Assembly: GCF_028687635.1 (NCBI RefSeq)
Contig: NZ_JAQTZS010000027.1
Span: 1-42,335, forward strand
From: Malikia sp.
GTDB lineage: Bacteria > Pseudomonadota > Gammaproteobacteria > Burkholderiales > Burkholderiaceae_C
Length of the DNA: 42,335 nucleotides
Reading direction: 5' to 3'
The position numbers were made by a program, and so were the translations under genes. This document shows, piece after piece, positions 23,881 to 34,170 of this stretch. Each line of letters opens with the position of its first letter. Positions within the stretch are counted from its first letter, which is position 1. The notes beneath the pieces were generated by a model. It was not told the DNA's origin and searched no databases. It worked only from the letters and a program-made list of their open reading frames with translations.

Positions 23881-24095
23881 TACAGCTTGGCCAGCGAGAC
23901 TTCGGTCGACTTGACCAGCGCGACCACCTCGGAGCCGATCTTGAGATCGAGCGAATCGACCGAGCGGGTCGTGATGACCGAGGTCACGATGCCCCAGGGC
24001 GTCTCGACATCGATTTCCGAGACGACGTCGCCACGGATGATCTCCTTGACCTTGCCCTTGAACTGGTTGCGCACGTTGATGGCTTGGATGGACAT
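23880..24095 (-). CDS. Molbindin-like TOBE-domain protein
   Basis: A 71-residue single TOBE/Mop domain. The fold pattern is clear: MSIQAINVRNQFKGKVKEII, then GDVVSEIDVETPWG, then VTSVITTRSVDSLDLKIGSE and VVALVKSTEVSLAKL. Molbindins form hexamers that bind molybdate and sometimes other oxyanions. The ATG at 24095 has an AAGGA site and lies 15 bases after sbp; the stop overlaps the regulator start. Sharing an operon with a sulfate-binding protein and a CysB-like regulator is notable because sulfate and molybdate compete. It may buffer molybdate for the molybdoenzyme of this island, which is inference. Confidence 0.9.
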   Translation of the reverse strand: MSIQAINVRNQFKGKVKEIIRGDVVSEIDVETPWGIVTSVITTRSVDSLDLKIGSEVVALVKSTEVSLAKL

Positions 24096-24110
24096 GATTT
24101 TTTTCCTTGG

Positions 24111-25124
24111 TTACTTCTTGGTGTAGATCTGATCGAAACTCGCGCCGTCGGCGAAATGGTCCTTGCTCGCCTTGCTCCAGCCACCGAAGGCCTGATCGAT
24201 GCTGAACAGGTTCAGCTTGGGGAACTGCTTGGCGTACTTGGCCTGCGCCTTGGCCGAGATCGGACGGTAGAAGTTCCTGCCCGCGATGTCCTGGCCCTCG
24301 TCGCTGTAGAGGTAGTCGAGATAGGCCTCGGCCACCTGGCGCGTGCCCTTCCTGTCGACGTTCTTGTCGACCACGGTCACGGCCGGCTCGGCCAGGATGC
24401 TGATCGAGGGGTAGACCACGTCGAACTTGGCGCCGAACTCCTTTTCGAGCAGGTAGGCCTCGTTCTCCCACGAGATGAAGACATCGCCCTGGTTGCGCTG
24501 CGCGAAGGTAATCGACGAGCCGCGCGCGCCGGTATCGAGCACCGGCACGTTCTCGTACAGCTTCCTGACGAAGTCGCGCGCCTGCGCCTCGCCACCATGC
24601 TTGCGCTTGGCGAACTCCCAGGCCGCCAGGTAGTTCCAGCGCGCGCCGCCCGAGGTCTTGGGATTCGGCGTGATGACCTTGATGCCGGGCTTGACCAGGT
24701 CATCCCAGTCCTTGATGCCCTTGGGATTGCCCTCGCGCACGACCAGGATGATGGTCGAGGTATAGGGCGAACTGTTGTGCTTGAGGCGCTTTTGCCAGTC
24801 CTGCGGGATCAGCTTGCCATTGTGGTACAGCGCATCGGTGTCGCCCGCCAGCGCCAGCGTGGCGACATCGGCATCGAGGCCGTCGATGATGCCGCGCGCC
24901 TGCTTGCCCGAGCCGCCATGCGACTGCTTGATCGTGACCTCCTGGCCGGTCCTGGTCTTCCAGTGCCTGGCGAAGGCGGCGTTGAACTCGACGTAGAGCT
25001 CGCGCGTCGGGTCATACGAGACGTTGAGCAGTTCGACCTTGTTCTGGGCCAGGGCCGGGCCCAGCGCGGCGGTGAGTGCGGTGGCGGAGATGGTCTGAAA
25101 CAGCCAGCGGCGGCTTGCTTGCAT
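24111..25124 (-). CDS. sbp: Periplasmic sulfate-binding protein
   Basis: A 337-residue sulfate ABC transporter binding protein (Sbp/CysP family). The signal peptide is MQASRRWLFQTISATALTAA with cleavage near ALAQ-NKVE. Ligand-site segments include IKQSHGGSGKQARGIIDGLD, ADVATLALAGDTDAL and TPNPKTSGGARWNYLAAWEF. Other conserved blocks are NVPVLDTGARGSSITFAQRN, GDVFISWENEAYLLEKEFG and VYPSISILAEPAVTVVD. The ATG at 25124 has an AAGGAAG site. No cysT, cysW or cysA is in this window, so it must use permease and ATPase components encoded elsewhere. Confidence 0.93.
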   Translation of the reverse strand: MQASRRWLFQTISATALTAALGPALAQNKVELLNVSYDPTRELYVEFNAAFARHWKTRTGQEVTIKQSHGGSGKQARGIIDGLDADVATLALAGDTDALYHNGKLIPQDWQKRLKHNSSPYTSTIILVVREGNPKGIKDWDDLVKPGIKVITPNPKTSGGARWNYLAAWEFAKRKHGGEAQARDFVRKLYENVPVLDTGARGSSITFAQRNQGDVFISWENEAYLLEKEFGAKFDVVYPSISILAEPAVTVVDKNVDRKGTRQVAEAYLDYLYSDEGQDIAGRNFYRPISAKAQAKYAKQFPKLNLFSIDQAFGGWSKASKDHFADGASFDQIYTKK

Positions 25125-25183
25125 GGTGGTCTTCCTTCGGATCGGGTTGCCTTGAACGTGATGATCCGTGGAATCCCTGCCAA

Positions 25184-25225
25184 CAGGAACGAATAAAAAC
25201 TCAGTTGTTAATTACCAATACAACT
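25184..25225 (-). promoter_or_regulatory. Candidate LysR-type regulatory region upstream of sbp
   Basis: AGTTGT (25203-25208) and ACAACT (25220-25225) form a perfect six-base inverted repeat with an 11-base spacer, the T-N11-A geometry of LysR boxes. Next to it is CAGGAACGAATAAAAAC (25184-25200), similar to blocks ahead of two other operons here. The sbp start is 59 bases further. A -35-like TTGGCA follows at 25178-25183 (minus strand), but no convincing -10 is seen. Confidence 0.4.
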
Positions 25226-25310
25226 AAACAGCCATCCATTCAGCCGCACAACCAGACCGCCATGGCCGATGCACTCTGCGCGCAACGCCAGTGCTCATCG
25301 GCCCGCAGCT

Positions 25311-25739
25311 TCAGGCCCCGGCCCGGTTCCGCATCCAGTCCGCCGTGTTGAAAAAGCTTTTTTGCAGCTGGACGCGCAGCGCTCCGGGCACGCCGGTCTC
25401 GGCCATGGCCTGGTCCATGCAGGCCAGCCACTGGTCACGCTCCAGGATGCCGATGCTGAACGGCATGTGGCGCATCTTCAGGCGCGGATGGCCGAAACGG
25501 CTGACATAGTGGTCGGGACCACCCAGCCAGCCGCACAGGAACCAGCACAGCTTCTGGCGCGCATCGTCCAGCGCCGGACCGTGGCTGGCACGCAGCTCGC
25601 GGTAGCAGGGTTCGAGGTCCATCAGGTCGTAGAAGCGGTCAACCAGCGCCTGGACCGCGGGTTCGCCGCCGATCCACTCGAAAGCGCTCTCGTACTGTCG
25701 CACCGGCTGCTGGCCGGCCGTCTTGTCGTCTTGTTGCAT
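25311..25739 (-). CDS. Group II truncated haemoglobin
   Basis: A 142-residue TrHb2-type globin that binds haem and may handle O2 or NO. The core is ESAFEWIGGEPAVQALVDRF (helices A/B), FYDLMDLEPCYRELRASHG and LCWFLCGWLGGPDHYVSRFG. The proximal region RLKMRHMPFSIG carries the conserved His of helix F, and RDQWLACMDQAM is helix G with the conserved Trp. Length is typical. It lies 46 bases downstream of the FtsX-type gene and probably depends on that transcript. Upstream of its stop, the 186 bases to sbp hold the sbp regulatory region. Confidence 0.92.
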   Translation of the reverse strand: MQQDDKTAGQQPVRQYESAFEWIGGEPAVQALVDRFYDLMDLEPCYRELRASHGPALDDARQKLCWFLCGWLGGPDHYVSRFGHPRLKMRHMPFSIGILERDQWLACMDQAMAETGVPGALRVQLQKSFFNTADWMRNRAGA

Positions 25740-25785
25740 GGCGGCGTTTATACCGCGACCGCCAAGCGCCTGCCGCGCAGCGGGA

Positions 25786-28317
25786 TCAGTCGGCGGCGCG
25801 GCGCAGCGTCTGTGCCACCGGCGCGCGCAGCACGCCGCGCAGGCCCCACCAGCCGGCCGCCAGCGCCAGCAGCGCGCCCGACAGCGCGCCGGCCAGCGGC
25901 ACCCAGGGACTCGGGTGCCAGGCCAGGCCGAAGACTTGACGCGCCAGCACCCAGCCGACCACCACCGCCACCCCGGACGCCAGCGTGCCGGCGAGCAGGC
26001 CGGCGCCCAGCAGTTCGGCGCGCTGGACCCGGCGCAGCAGGCTGGAGCGCGCCCCCAGCGCGCGCAGGATCGCGAACTCGCGCTCGCGCTCGCCGCGCGT
26101 GGCCGCGATCGCGGCGAACAGCACCACCAGTCCGGCCAGCAGCGTGAAGCCGAACAGCGCCTCGACCGCCCGGATCACCTGGCCCAGCACCTGCTGCACC
26201 TGGGCCAGGGTCTGGCTCAGATCGACCAGGGTCAGGTTGGGAAAGGCACGCAGCAGGGTCGCATCGAAACCGGGCCGATCCGGGGCGCGAAAGGCGCTGA
26301 TGTAGCTCAGCGGCGCGCCGGGCAGGCGGCCGACCGGGTAGATGGCGAAGAAGTTGACCCGCATCGAACTCCAGTCGACCTGGCGCAAGCTGGTGATGAC
26401 CGACTCGCGCGCCATGCCCGCGATGTCGAAACCCAGCCGGTCGCCCAGCTTGAGGCCCAGGGTCTCGGCCAAGCCGCTCTCGATGCTGATGCCGTCGGAC
26501 TCGTTGGCTTGCCAGCGCCCCGCCACCACCCTGTTGTGCCCGGGTGCCTCGACGCTGTGCGAGAGGTTGAACTCGCGCTCGGCCAGGCGGCGGGCGCGTT
26601 CGTCCTGATAGTCCTGCGGATTGACGGGCCGGCCGTTGATCGTGACCAGGCGACCCCGGATCATCGGGTACCAGTCGTAGCGGCTCACGCCCTGTTGCTC
26701 CAGCGCCGCGCGGAAGGCCTGCTGCTGGTCGGGCTGGATGTTGATCACGAAGCGGTTGGGCGCATCGACCGGCGTGGCGGCGCGCCAGCTCGCGACCAGG
26801 TCGGTGCGCAGCAGCACCAGCAGCACCAGCGCGAGCAGCCCCACCGCGAGCGAGCTGACCTGCACCACCGCATAGCCCGGGCGCGCGGTCCATTGGCGCA
26901 CCGCCAGGCTCAGCCAGGACGGTGCCCCACCCTGCCCCAGCAAGCGACGCAGCAGCCGCACGACCAGCCAGGCCAGCAGCGCGAACAACCCCAGCGCCAG
27001 CGCGAAGCCGCCGACCGCGATCGCGCCCAGCTTGAGATCGCGGCTGGCGGCCAGCAGCAGGCCAGCAAAACCCAGCGCCCCCAGGCCCAGCACCGCGAGC
27101 GAAAGCGGCTTCGGGTTGCCGAGCTCGCGCCGGATCACGCGCAGCGGCGGCACGCGCGACAGCTGCAGCACCGGCGGCAGGCCGAAGGCCAGCATCAGCG
27201 TCAGGCCCACGCCGAGGCCGAACCAGACCGGCCAGAGGCTGGGCGCGGGCATGGGCGTCTTGATCAGATCGGCCAGCAGCCAGACAAAGCCATGGTGCAC
27301 CGCGTAACCGATCAACACCCCGAGTCCGCCCGCGATCAGCCCGGCCAGTCCGAAGGCCAGGCTGTAGGCGCGCGCCATCGCGGCCTGCGACAGCCCCAGC
27401 ACGCGCAGCATGGCGCAGTCGTCGAGGTGGCGCAGGGCGTAGAGCCGGGCCGACATCGCGACCGCCACCGCGCTCAGCAGCGCCGCCAGCAGGGCGACCA
27501 GGTTGAGGAACTTCTCGGCCCGCTCCAGCGTCTGCTGCATCTCGGGCCGGCCGCTATCGAGCGACTCCAGACTGACGCCGCGCAGGCCGTCCTGTGTCAG
27601 CCTGGCCTCGACCCAGCGGCGAAAACGCTGCACGGCGGCGTCGTCGCCCACCAGCGCGAGCCGGTAGTCGATCCGGCTGGCCGGCTGGACCAGGCCGGTC
27701 GCGACCAGATCGGCCTGGTTCATCAGCACGCGCGGCGCGAAGCTCAGGAAACCGGCGCCCCGGTCGGGCTCCTGCAGCAGCAGGCCCGCGATGCGCAGGC
27801 TGGCGTCGCCCAGCAGCAGCGACTGACCCGGCTGCAGGCCCAGCACATCGAGCAGGCCGGACTCGACCCAGACCGAACCCGGCTCGGGCTGGGCCTGGGT
27901 GAGCTGGCCCGGCGCACCGATCTGATCAGCCACGCGCAGCTGGCCGCGCAGCGGGTAGCCCGCCGCCACCGCCTTGAGCGCGACCAGCCGGGTCGCGCCG
28001 CCGAGCGCGTCGGGCGCGCGCGCCATGGTCGGAAAACCCAGGTGAGCCGTGCTCTGCAGACCCAGGGCCTGCGCCTGCTGCAGGAAGGATGGCGGCAGCG
28101 GCTGGTCGCTGCGCACGACCAGGTCGCCGCCAAGCAGCTGGCGCGCGTCGCGTTGCAGTCCGCCCTGCAGCCGGTCGGCGAAGAAGCCGACCGCGGTCAG
28201 CGCCGCGACCGCGAGCGTCACGGCCAGCAGCAGCAGGGTCAGCTCGCCGGCGCGCCAGTCACGCCAGAGCGAGCGCAACCCGAGCGCCCAGATCGAAGGA
28301 TTCAATTTGCGCATCAT
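25786..28317 (-). CDS. FtsX/YbbP-type ABC transporter permease
   Basis: An 843-residue membrane protein of the YbbP/FtsX (MacB-like permease) family. The first membrane helix follows SIWALGLRSLWRDWRAGELT, a common YbbP opening. A large periplasmic domain (about residues 45-250) lies between helix 1 and the first FtsX core, followed by VALLAALLSAVAVAMSARLY. A second periplasmic domain occupies about 500-700, and a second FtsX core (LAGLVVLFAAIAATRGERER ... EFAILRALGARSS) precedes the C-terminal helix. YbbP is usually encoded with an ATPase (YbbA) and the esterase TesA; neither is seen here. It lies 67 bases downstream of lolA, which recalls its proposed envelope or lipoprotein role. Two Met codons start the frame. 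Confidence 0.85.
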   Translation of the reverse strand: MMRKLNPSIWALGLRSLWRDWRAGELTLLLLAVTLAVAALTAVGFFADRLQGGLQRDARQLLGGDLVVRSDQPLPPSFLQQAQALGLQSTAHLGFPTMARAPDALGGATRLVALKAVAAGYPLRGQLRVADQIGAPGQLTQAQPEPGSVWVESGLLDVLGLQPGQSLLLGDASLRIAGLLLQEPDRGAGFLSFAPRVLMNQADLVATGLVQPASRIDYRLALVGDDAAVQRFRRWVEARLTQDGLRGVSLESLDSGRPEMQQTLERAEKFLNLVALLAALLSAVAVAMSARLYALRHLDDCAMLRVLGLSQAAMARAYSLAFGLAGLIAGGLGVLIGYAVHHGFVWLLADLIKTPMPAPSLWPVWFGLGVGLTLMLAFGLPPVLQLSRVPPLRVIRRELGNPKPLSLAVLGLGALGFAGLLLAASRDLKLGAIAVGGFALALGLFALLAWLVVRLLRRLLGQGGAPSWLSLAVRQWTARPGYAVVQVSSLAVGLLALVLLVLLRTDLVASWRAATPVDAPNRFVINIQPDQQQAFRAALEQQGVSRYDWYPMIRGRLVTINGRPVNPQDYQDERARRLAEREFNLSHSVEAPGHNRVVAGRWQANESDGISIESGLAETLGLKLGDRLGFDIAGMARESVITSLRQVDWSSMRVNFFAIYPVGRLPGAPLSYISAFRAPDRPGFDATLLRAFPNLTLVDLSQTLAQVQQVLGQVIRAVEALFGFTLLAGLVVLFAAIAATRGEREREFAILRALGARSSLLRRVQRAELLGAGLLAGTLASGVAVVVGWVLARQVFGLAWHPSPWVPLAGALSGALLALAAGWWGLRGVLRAPVAQTLRRAAD

Positions 28318-28384
28318 GCGGCCAGCTTACCGCAGCGGGGTCAGGCCTGCCGCAGACGGGACTACCAGCAGCGCCGGCCCGGCC

Positions 28385-29050
28385 TCACTGGCGCAGCACG
28401 TCGGCGCCGGCCGGCGGCTGGAAGGCGAAATGCCCGGGCTTGAAGCCGGACTGGGTGTCGAGCGCGCCGAACTGCATCACCGAGCGCTGGCCGAAGCTGT
28501 CGAGCATCTCCAGCGTCGCGAGCTGGCCCTGGCGAAAGCCCAGCCGGATCGACTGCAGCTGGCCGTCGCGGGCCTTGGGCGTCGCCAGCACCCACTGCTG
28601 GCCATCGGCGTCGGGCGCGTTGGCCAGCGTGAACAGGCCGGACAGGCCCTTGAGGTCGGACGCGGTCGCGATCAGCGCCGCCGGCGTGTTGCCGAGCACC
28701 TCCTGCTGGCGCCGCGCGGTGGCCTGGTTCAGGTCGGCGTCGTACAGCCACAGCGTCTGGCCGTCGGCCACGATCAGCTGCTCGAAGGGCTTGACGTAAT
28801 GGAAGCGGAAGCGGCTGGGCCGCAGGAACTCGAAGCTGCCGCTGCTGGTCTTGCCGCGCGCGACGGCCTCGCCATCGCGCCGAGGCGGGGTCACGACCTG
28901 GGTGAAGCTGGCGCGGCCCTGGCGGGTCTGGCGCAGAAAGGACTCCAGGTCGGACAGGCCGTCGGCGCGGGCCGGCAGGGTCCAGGTCAGGACGCCAGCC
29001 AGCAGGGCCATCGGGGCCGTCAGGCGCAGCAGGGATTTGAGCAAGGGCAT
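28385..29050 (-). CDS. lolA: Outer-membrane lipoprotein carrier protein LolA
   Basis: A 221-residue periplasmic chaperone that carries lipoproteins from LolCDE to the outer membrane. The signal peptide covers about residues 1-29 (TLPARA cleavage). Typical segments are LRQTRQGRASFTQVV, TSSGSFEFLRPSRFRFHYVK, QLIVADGQTLWLYDADLNQA and MLDSFGQRSVMQFG. The long beta-rich convex surface and the length agree with betaproteobacterial LolA. It follows ftsK with a 94-base gap, a common ftsK-lolA order in this group. Confidence 0.95.
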   Translation of the reverse strand: MPLLKSLLRLTAPMALLAGVLTWTLPARADGLSDLESFLRQTRQGRASFTQVVTPPRRDGEAVARGKTSSGSFEFLRPSRFRFHYVKPFEQLIVADGQTLWLYDADLNQATARRQQEVLGNTPAALIATASDLKGLSGLFTLANAPDADGQQWVLATPKARDGQLQSIRLGFRQGQLATLEMLDSFGQRSVMQFGALDTQSGFKPGHFAFQPPAGADVLRQ

Positions 29051-29144
29051 AGGATCTGTGAGCGGTGCGGCGCCAGCAGGTTCCGGGCAGGCCGCCGAAG
29101 TGATGTAAAGATGGGTAACGCCAGCCCGACTGCAAACGGCCGGA

Positions 29145-31676
29145 TCAGTCGCCGCCGCGCGCCGCCACCAGGATGTCGCGCTGGCCGCTGCTGGTCAGCG
29201 CGCTGATCAGGCCGGCCTTTTCCATGTCCTCCAGCAGACGTGCCGAACGGTTATAGCCGATCTTGAGCTTGCGCTGCACATAGCTGATGCTGGCCTTGCG
29301 GTCCTGCAGCACCACCGCGACCGCCTGGTCGTAGAGCGGGTCCTTCTCGCCGTCGCTCCCCTCGCCATCGGCCGCGAAATCGCCGCCCTCGCCTTCCACG
29401 GCGCCACCGTCGAGGATGCCGTCGATGTAATCGGGCTCGCCCCCCTGCTCCCTGAGGAAGCTGACCACCCGGTGCACCTCGTCGTCGCTGACGAAGGCGC
29501 CGTGCACCCGGATCGGATAGCCGGTGCCGCTGGGCATGTAGAGCATGTCGCCCATGCCCAGCAGCGCCTCGGCGCCCATCTGGTCCAGGATGGTGCGGCT
29601 GTCGATCTTGCTGCTGACCTGGAACGAGATCCGGGTCGGGATGTTGGCCTTGATCAGGCCAGTGATCACGTCCACGCTCGGGCGCTGGGTGGCCAGGATC
29701 AGGTGGATGCCGGCGGCGCGCGCCTTCTGCGCCAGCCGCGCGATCAGCTCCTCGATCTTCTTGCCCACCACCATCATCAGGTCGGCCAGCTCGTCGATCA
29801 CCACCACGATATGCGGCAGCCGTTCGAGCGGCTCCGGCGCCTCGGGCGTCAGGCTGAAGGGGTTCGGCATTGACTCGTCGCGCGCACGCGCCTCGTCGAT
29901 CTTGGCGTTGTAGCCGGCCAGGTTGCGCACGCCGACCTTGCTCAACAGGCGGTAGCGCTTTTCCATCTCGGCCACGCACCAGTTCAGGCCGTTGGCGGCC
30001 TGCTTCATGTCGGTCACGACCGGACACAGCAGGTGCGGAATGCCCTCGTAGACGCTGAGTTCGAGCATCTTGGGGTCGATCAGCATCAGCCGCACGTCGC
30101 GCGCGTCGGCCTTGTAGAGCAGCGACAGGATCATCGCGTTGATGCCGACCGACTTGCCCGAGCCGGTGGTGCCGGCCACCAGGCAGTGCGGCATCTTGGC
30201 CAGGTCGGCCACCACCGACTGGCCCGCGATGTCCTTGCCCAGACCCATCGTCAACAGGCTCTTGGCGTCCTGGTAGACCTGCGAGCCCAGGATCTCGCTG
30301 AGCTTGATGGTCTGGCGCTTGGCGTTGGGCAGCTCCAGCGCCATCAGGTTCTTGCCGGGAATGGTCTCGATCACGCGGATCGACACCAGCGACAGCGAGC
30401 GCGCGAGGTCCTTGGCCAAGTTGACCACCTGCGAGCCCTTGACGCCAGTGGCCGGTTCGATCTCGTAGCGCGTGATCACCGGGCCCGGCTGCGCCGCGAC
30501 CACGTTGACCTCGACCCCGAAATCGCTCAGCTTCTTCTCGATCAGACGGCTGGTCATCTCCAGCGTCTCGGGCGAGACCGTGGAGGACTGGTGCTGCGCC
30601 GGGTCGAGCAGATCGACCTGGGGCAGGCTGGAGTCGACCGGCTTGTGCGACGGAATGGCCTGGAGGTGCTGAGGCGGCTGGCGCTCCTGCGTCCCCCGGG
30701 CATCGAAGCGCGGCTCGCTGGGTGCCACCTCGGCAAGCGGCGATTTCGGCTCCGGCGGCAAGTCCGTCTTGTCCCGGGCCTGGATCCCGGGCACCAGCTG
30801 GGCCAGACGCGCGAGCTTGCCGGGTTTGATGACGGGCGCGGGCTCGGCCTCTTCAGCCCAGGGTTCGGGACCGATCTTGGGTTCGATCTTGGGTTCGGCC
30901 TTGCTGCTGGCACGCTGCGGGGGCTTCTCGTTCGATGGATAGTCGGCCTCCTCGCGCTCGCGCTGACGCGCTGCCTGCAGGCCGAGGCGCTGGTCATGAC
31001 CGGCCGAGAGCCGCTGGCGCACTGCCTCGAAGCCGTTCTCAAGCCGCTCGCCGACCCGCTCGGCCAGCGCGGCCCAGGAGAAGCCGAACACCTGGGACGA
31101 GGCTGCCAGCCACAGCGGCAGGCCCAGCAGCACGGTCCCGGTCGTGCCCAGCCAGCGCTGGCCCCAGGCACCACACAGCGCGCCAAATGCACCGCCAGCG
31201 CCCGCCGGCAGCGCGGCGTCGAAGCGGTAGAGCCAGGCCCACTCCAGGGCGCAGCTCGTCGCCATCAGCAGCAAGAAGCCGGACCACAGGCCCAACTGGC
31301 GCCAGAGGCGCCGGGGCCAGCCAGCAGCGGGCGCGGACTCCGGGCGGCGCTGCGTGCTACCCCGCAGCGAGATGAACAAGGCCGCCAGCCAGGCCCGCAG
31401 CGCGGCCAGCACCAGCCACCAGGCCGACAGGCCGAACAGGGAATAGTTGAGGTCGGCCAACAGGGCGCCGAAGCGGCCACCCCAGTTGCGGGCGATGCTG
31501 GTCGTGCCCGAGGTCGACCAGGCCGGATCGGCCAGGTCGTGGCTGACCATGGCGACCAGCCAGAACAGCAATCCGATCGCCGCCAGCAACAGGGTGGAAT
31601 CCTGGACGAAACGCACCACGCCGCCGGGCGCGCGCCCTTCACTGTCGGCGTTGAGGGTATTGAGTGAATATGTCAT
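29145..31676 (-). CDS. ftsK: DNA translocase FtsK
   Basis: An 843-residue septal DNA pump that aligns chromosome termini for XerCD. The N-terminal domain has about four to five membrane segments (roughly residues 25-190). A Pro/Glu/Lys-rich linker follows (about 230-360), then the motor. Its Walker [11 protein letters not shown] has Lys508 and the Walker B region is [20 protein letters not shown]. The C-terminal gamma winged helix (about 780-840) includes [20 protein letters not shown], which reads KOPS sites. The linker is short compared with E. coli FtsK (1329 residues), as is normal for betaproteobacteria. It is divergent from trxB, with 96 bases between. Confidence 0.96.
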   Translation of the reverse strand: MTYSLNTLNADSEGRAPGGVVRFVQDSTLLLAAIGLLFWLVAMVSHDLADPAWSTSGTTSIARNWGGRFGALLADLNYSLFGLSAWWLVLAALRAWLAALFISLRGSTQRRPESAPAAGWPRRLWRQLGLWSGFLLLMATSCALEWAWLYRFDAALPAGAGGAFGALCGAWGQRWLGTTGTVLLGLPLWLAASSQVFGFSWAALAERVGERLENGFEAVRQRLSAGHDQRLGLQAARQREREEADYPSNEKPPQRASSKAEPKIEPKIGPEPWAEEAEPAPVIKPGKLARLAQLVPGIQARDKTDLPPEPKSPLAEVAPSEPRFDARGTQERQPPQHLQAIPSHKPVDSSLPQVDLLDPAQHQSSTVSPETLEMTSRLIEKKLSDFGVEVNVVAAQPGPVITRYEIEPATGVKGSQVVNLAKDLARSLSLVSIRVIETIPGKNLMALELPNAKRQTIKLSEILGSQVYQDAKSLLTMGLGKDIAGQSVVADLAKMPHCLVAGTTGSGKSVGINAMILSLLYKADARDVRLMLIDPKMLELSVYEGIPHLLCPVVTDMKQAANGLNWCVAEMEKRYRLLSKVGVRNLAGYNAKIDEARARDESMPNPFSLTPEAPEPLERLPHIVVVIDELADLMMVVGKKIEELIARLAQKARAAGIHLILATQRPSVDVITGLIKANIPTRISFQVSSKIDSRTILDQMGAEALLGMGDMLYMPSGTGYPIRVHGAFVSDDEVHRVVSFLREQGGEPDYIDGILDGGAVEGEGGDFAADGEGSDGEKDPLYDQAVAVVLQDRKASISYVQRKLKIGYNRSARLLEDMEKAGLISALTSSGQRDILVAARGGD

Positions 31677-31740
31677 ATATGCAAGTCCGCTAGCTTAACC
31701 CAGGGTTCACCGGGGCTGGGCAAGGAGACGGTGGCTTTTC

Positions 31741-31746
31741 TACAAT
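31741..31746 (+). promoter_or_regulatory. Candidate -10 element of trxB
   Basis: TACAAT matches the sigma70 -10 at five of six positions and lies 26 bases before the trxB ATG. No good -35 is seen at the correct distance (GGGCAA lies about 17 bases upstream). The same 96-base gap must also hold the ftsK promoter. Confidence 0.35.
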
Positions 31747-31748
31747 AG

Positions 31749-32720
<972 letters not shown>

Positions 32721-32729
32721 GCCCGGCCC

Positions 32730-33653
32730 TCAGGTCAGCACATGGTCCTTGGTCGGCTGGTGCGGCGGAGGCAGCCGATCGGCATCATCGAGCTCGAGCA
32801 GGGTCCGCTCGATCGTGACGCACATCGCATCGAGCGCCAGATCGTTGGGCTCGGTGCCGAAAGGATCCTCCAGCTCGCTGGCGATCGCGTCCAGCGCCAT
32901 GAAGGCGTAGGAGATGAAGACCGAGATCAGCGGGGTCAGCAGCCCGGCCGAATCGAGCAGGCTGAACGGCAGCAGCGTGCAGTAGACATAGACCGTGCGG
33001 TGCAGCAGCACGCTGTAGGCATAGGGAATCGGGGTGCTGGCCAGCCGCTCGCAACCGCCGTGGTAGGCGGTCAGCTCGTTCAGATTGGCGTCCATGGCCT
33101 GTACGCGAATGTCCGACAGCCGGCCCGCCGCGTGCTGCTCCTGAACCCACAGCCCCATCTCGCGCAGCAGCAGCACGCAAGGGTAGCTGGCCTTCGTCAG
33201 GCGCTGGACCAGGGCTGGCGGCAGCAGGCGCTCCAGGTCGGCCCGGGGCGGGGTCTGGCGCAACTGGTGCTTGAGCTGATAGGCAAAGGCGATCAGCAGG
33301 GCCGTGAACTCGCGCACGGCCGGGTCATCCGGCCGGCGCCCGGTCAGGGTCTGGGCCTGGCGCAGCAGCGAGCGCGCCGTCACCAGCAGCATGCCCCAGA
33401 GCTTGCGCGCCTCCCAAAAACGGTCATAGCTGGCGCTGTTGCGAAAACCCAGGAAGATCGCCAGCGCGATGCCGATCAGGCTGAACGGCGCCGTCGACAG
33501 GTGCAGCCCCCAGGCCGCGAACTGCGACATGCCCAGCACCGCCACCACGGCCATGCCGAAGTTCAGCAACAGCCGGAACAGGATCTTGTGCAACACCGAG
33601 CCATGCCAGACGAAGATGAGACGCAGCCAATGCTGCTTGGGACGAACGATCAT
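32730..33653 (-). CDS. Bestrophin-family (YneE-type) membrane protein
   Basis: A 307-residue membrane protein, probably an anion channel of the bacterial bestrophin group (PF01062). I chose the ATG at 33653 since the family opening MIVRPKQHWLRLIFVWHGSV starts there; the longer frame crosses the rpmB promoter. LGFRNSASYDRFWEARKLWG is the strongly conserved motif after the second helix. Further signatures are YPCVLLLREMGLW, NLNELTAYHGGCERLASTPI, PYAYSVLLHRTVYVYC and a C-terminal DPFGTEPNDLALDAMC. Length is typical. Confidence 0.9.
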   Translation of the reverse strand: MIVRPKQHWLRLIFVWHGSVLHKILFRLLLNFGMAVVAVLGMSQFAAWGLHLSTAPFSLIGIALAIFLGFRNSASYDRFWEARKLWGMLLVTARSLLRQAQTLTGRRPDDPAVREFTALLIAFAYQLKHQLRQTPPRADLERLLPPALVQRLTKASYPCVLLLREMGLWVQEQHAAGRLSDIRVQAMDANLNELTAYHGGCERLASTPIPYAYSVLLHRTVYVYCTLLPFSLLDSAGLLTPLISVFISYAFMALDAIASELEDPFGTEPNDLALDAMCVTIERTLLELDDADRLPPPHQPTKDHVLT

Positions 33654-33741
33654 GGGGTTGACGCAAAACGGATAAAGCGTGATGTTAGCGGAGCGAAACC
33701 GGGCGCAGAAAACCGGCATGCCAGCAGGCCAGCGCAGCGGG

Positions 33742-33747
33742 TATAAT
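33742..33747 (+). promoter_or_regulatory. Candidate -10 element of rpmB-rpmG
   Basis: A perfect TATAAT lies in GGGTATAATGCG, 170 bases before rpmB. The -35 at 17 bases is weak (TGCCAG). The resulting leader of about 165 bases contains inverted repeats such as CGGCTC (33789-33794) with a downstream GAGCCG. The bestrophin-like start lies 88 bases away in the opposite direction. Confidence 0.5.
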
Positions 33748-33917
33748 GCGCGGTTTGCTGGATCCTTCCCTGGTTCGCCAGGTGCTCGGCTCGGCAATAT
33801 TCACCGCTCGCGAGCCGGAGCCGTCCACACAACACCAGATGAAGTGGCAGGCGGCACAACACAGGACACGGGCGAGGTGCGGCGTCAGCCGTTAATTTTT
33901 TCACTGGAGTGTCCATC

Positions 33918-34151
33918 ATGGCACGCGTCTGCGAAATCACGGGCAAGAAGCCCATGGTCGGGAACAACGTTTCCCACGCCAACAACAAAACCAAGCGCCG
34001 GTTCCTGCCGAACCTGCAATCCCGTCGTTTCTGGGTCGAGAGCGAGAACCGTTGGGTTCGCCTGCGCGTCTCCGGCGCTGCCCTGCGCCTGATCGACAAG
34101 AACGGTATCGATGCTGTGCTCGCCGACCTGCGCGCACGTGGCCAAGCCTAA
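33918..34151 (+). CDS. rpmB: 50S ribosomal protein L28
   Basis: A 77-residue ribosomal protein, beginning [20 protein letters not shown] and continuing [20 protein letters not shown]. The ATG at 33918 has GGAG nine bases upstream; an earlier in-frame ATG would add three residues and is unlikely. It is basic, of normal length, and followed by rpmG after 19 bases. Confidence 0.98.
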   Translation: MARVCEITGKKPMVGNNVSHANNKTKRRFLPNLQSRRFWVESENRWVRLRVSGAALRLIDKNGIDAVLADLRARGQA

Positions 34152-34170
34152 TCACTGAAGGAGCTGAACC

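Noticed and set aside
25723-28443. 906-residue open frame on the plus strand
   Set aside because: Shadow of the FtsX/YbbP-type gene; Gln/Arg/His-rich low-complexity translation with no domain.
30033-31667. 544-residue open frame on the plus strand
   Set aside because: Shadow of ftsK, which has all motor motifs on the other strand.
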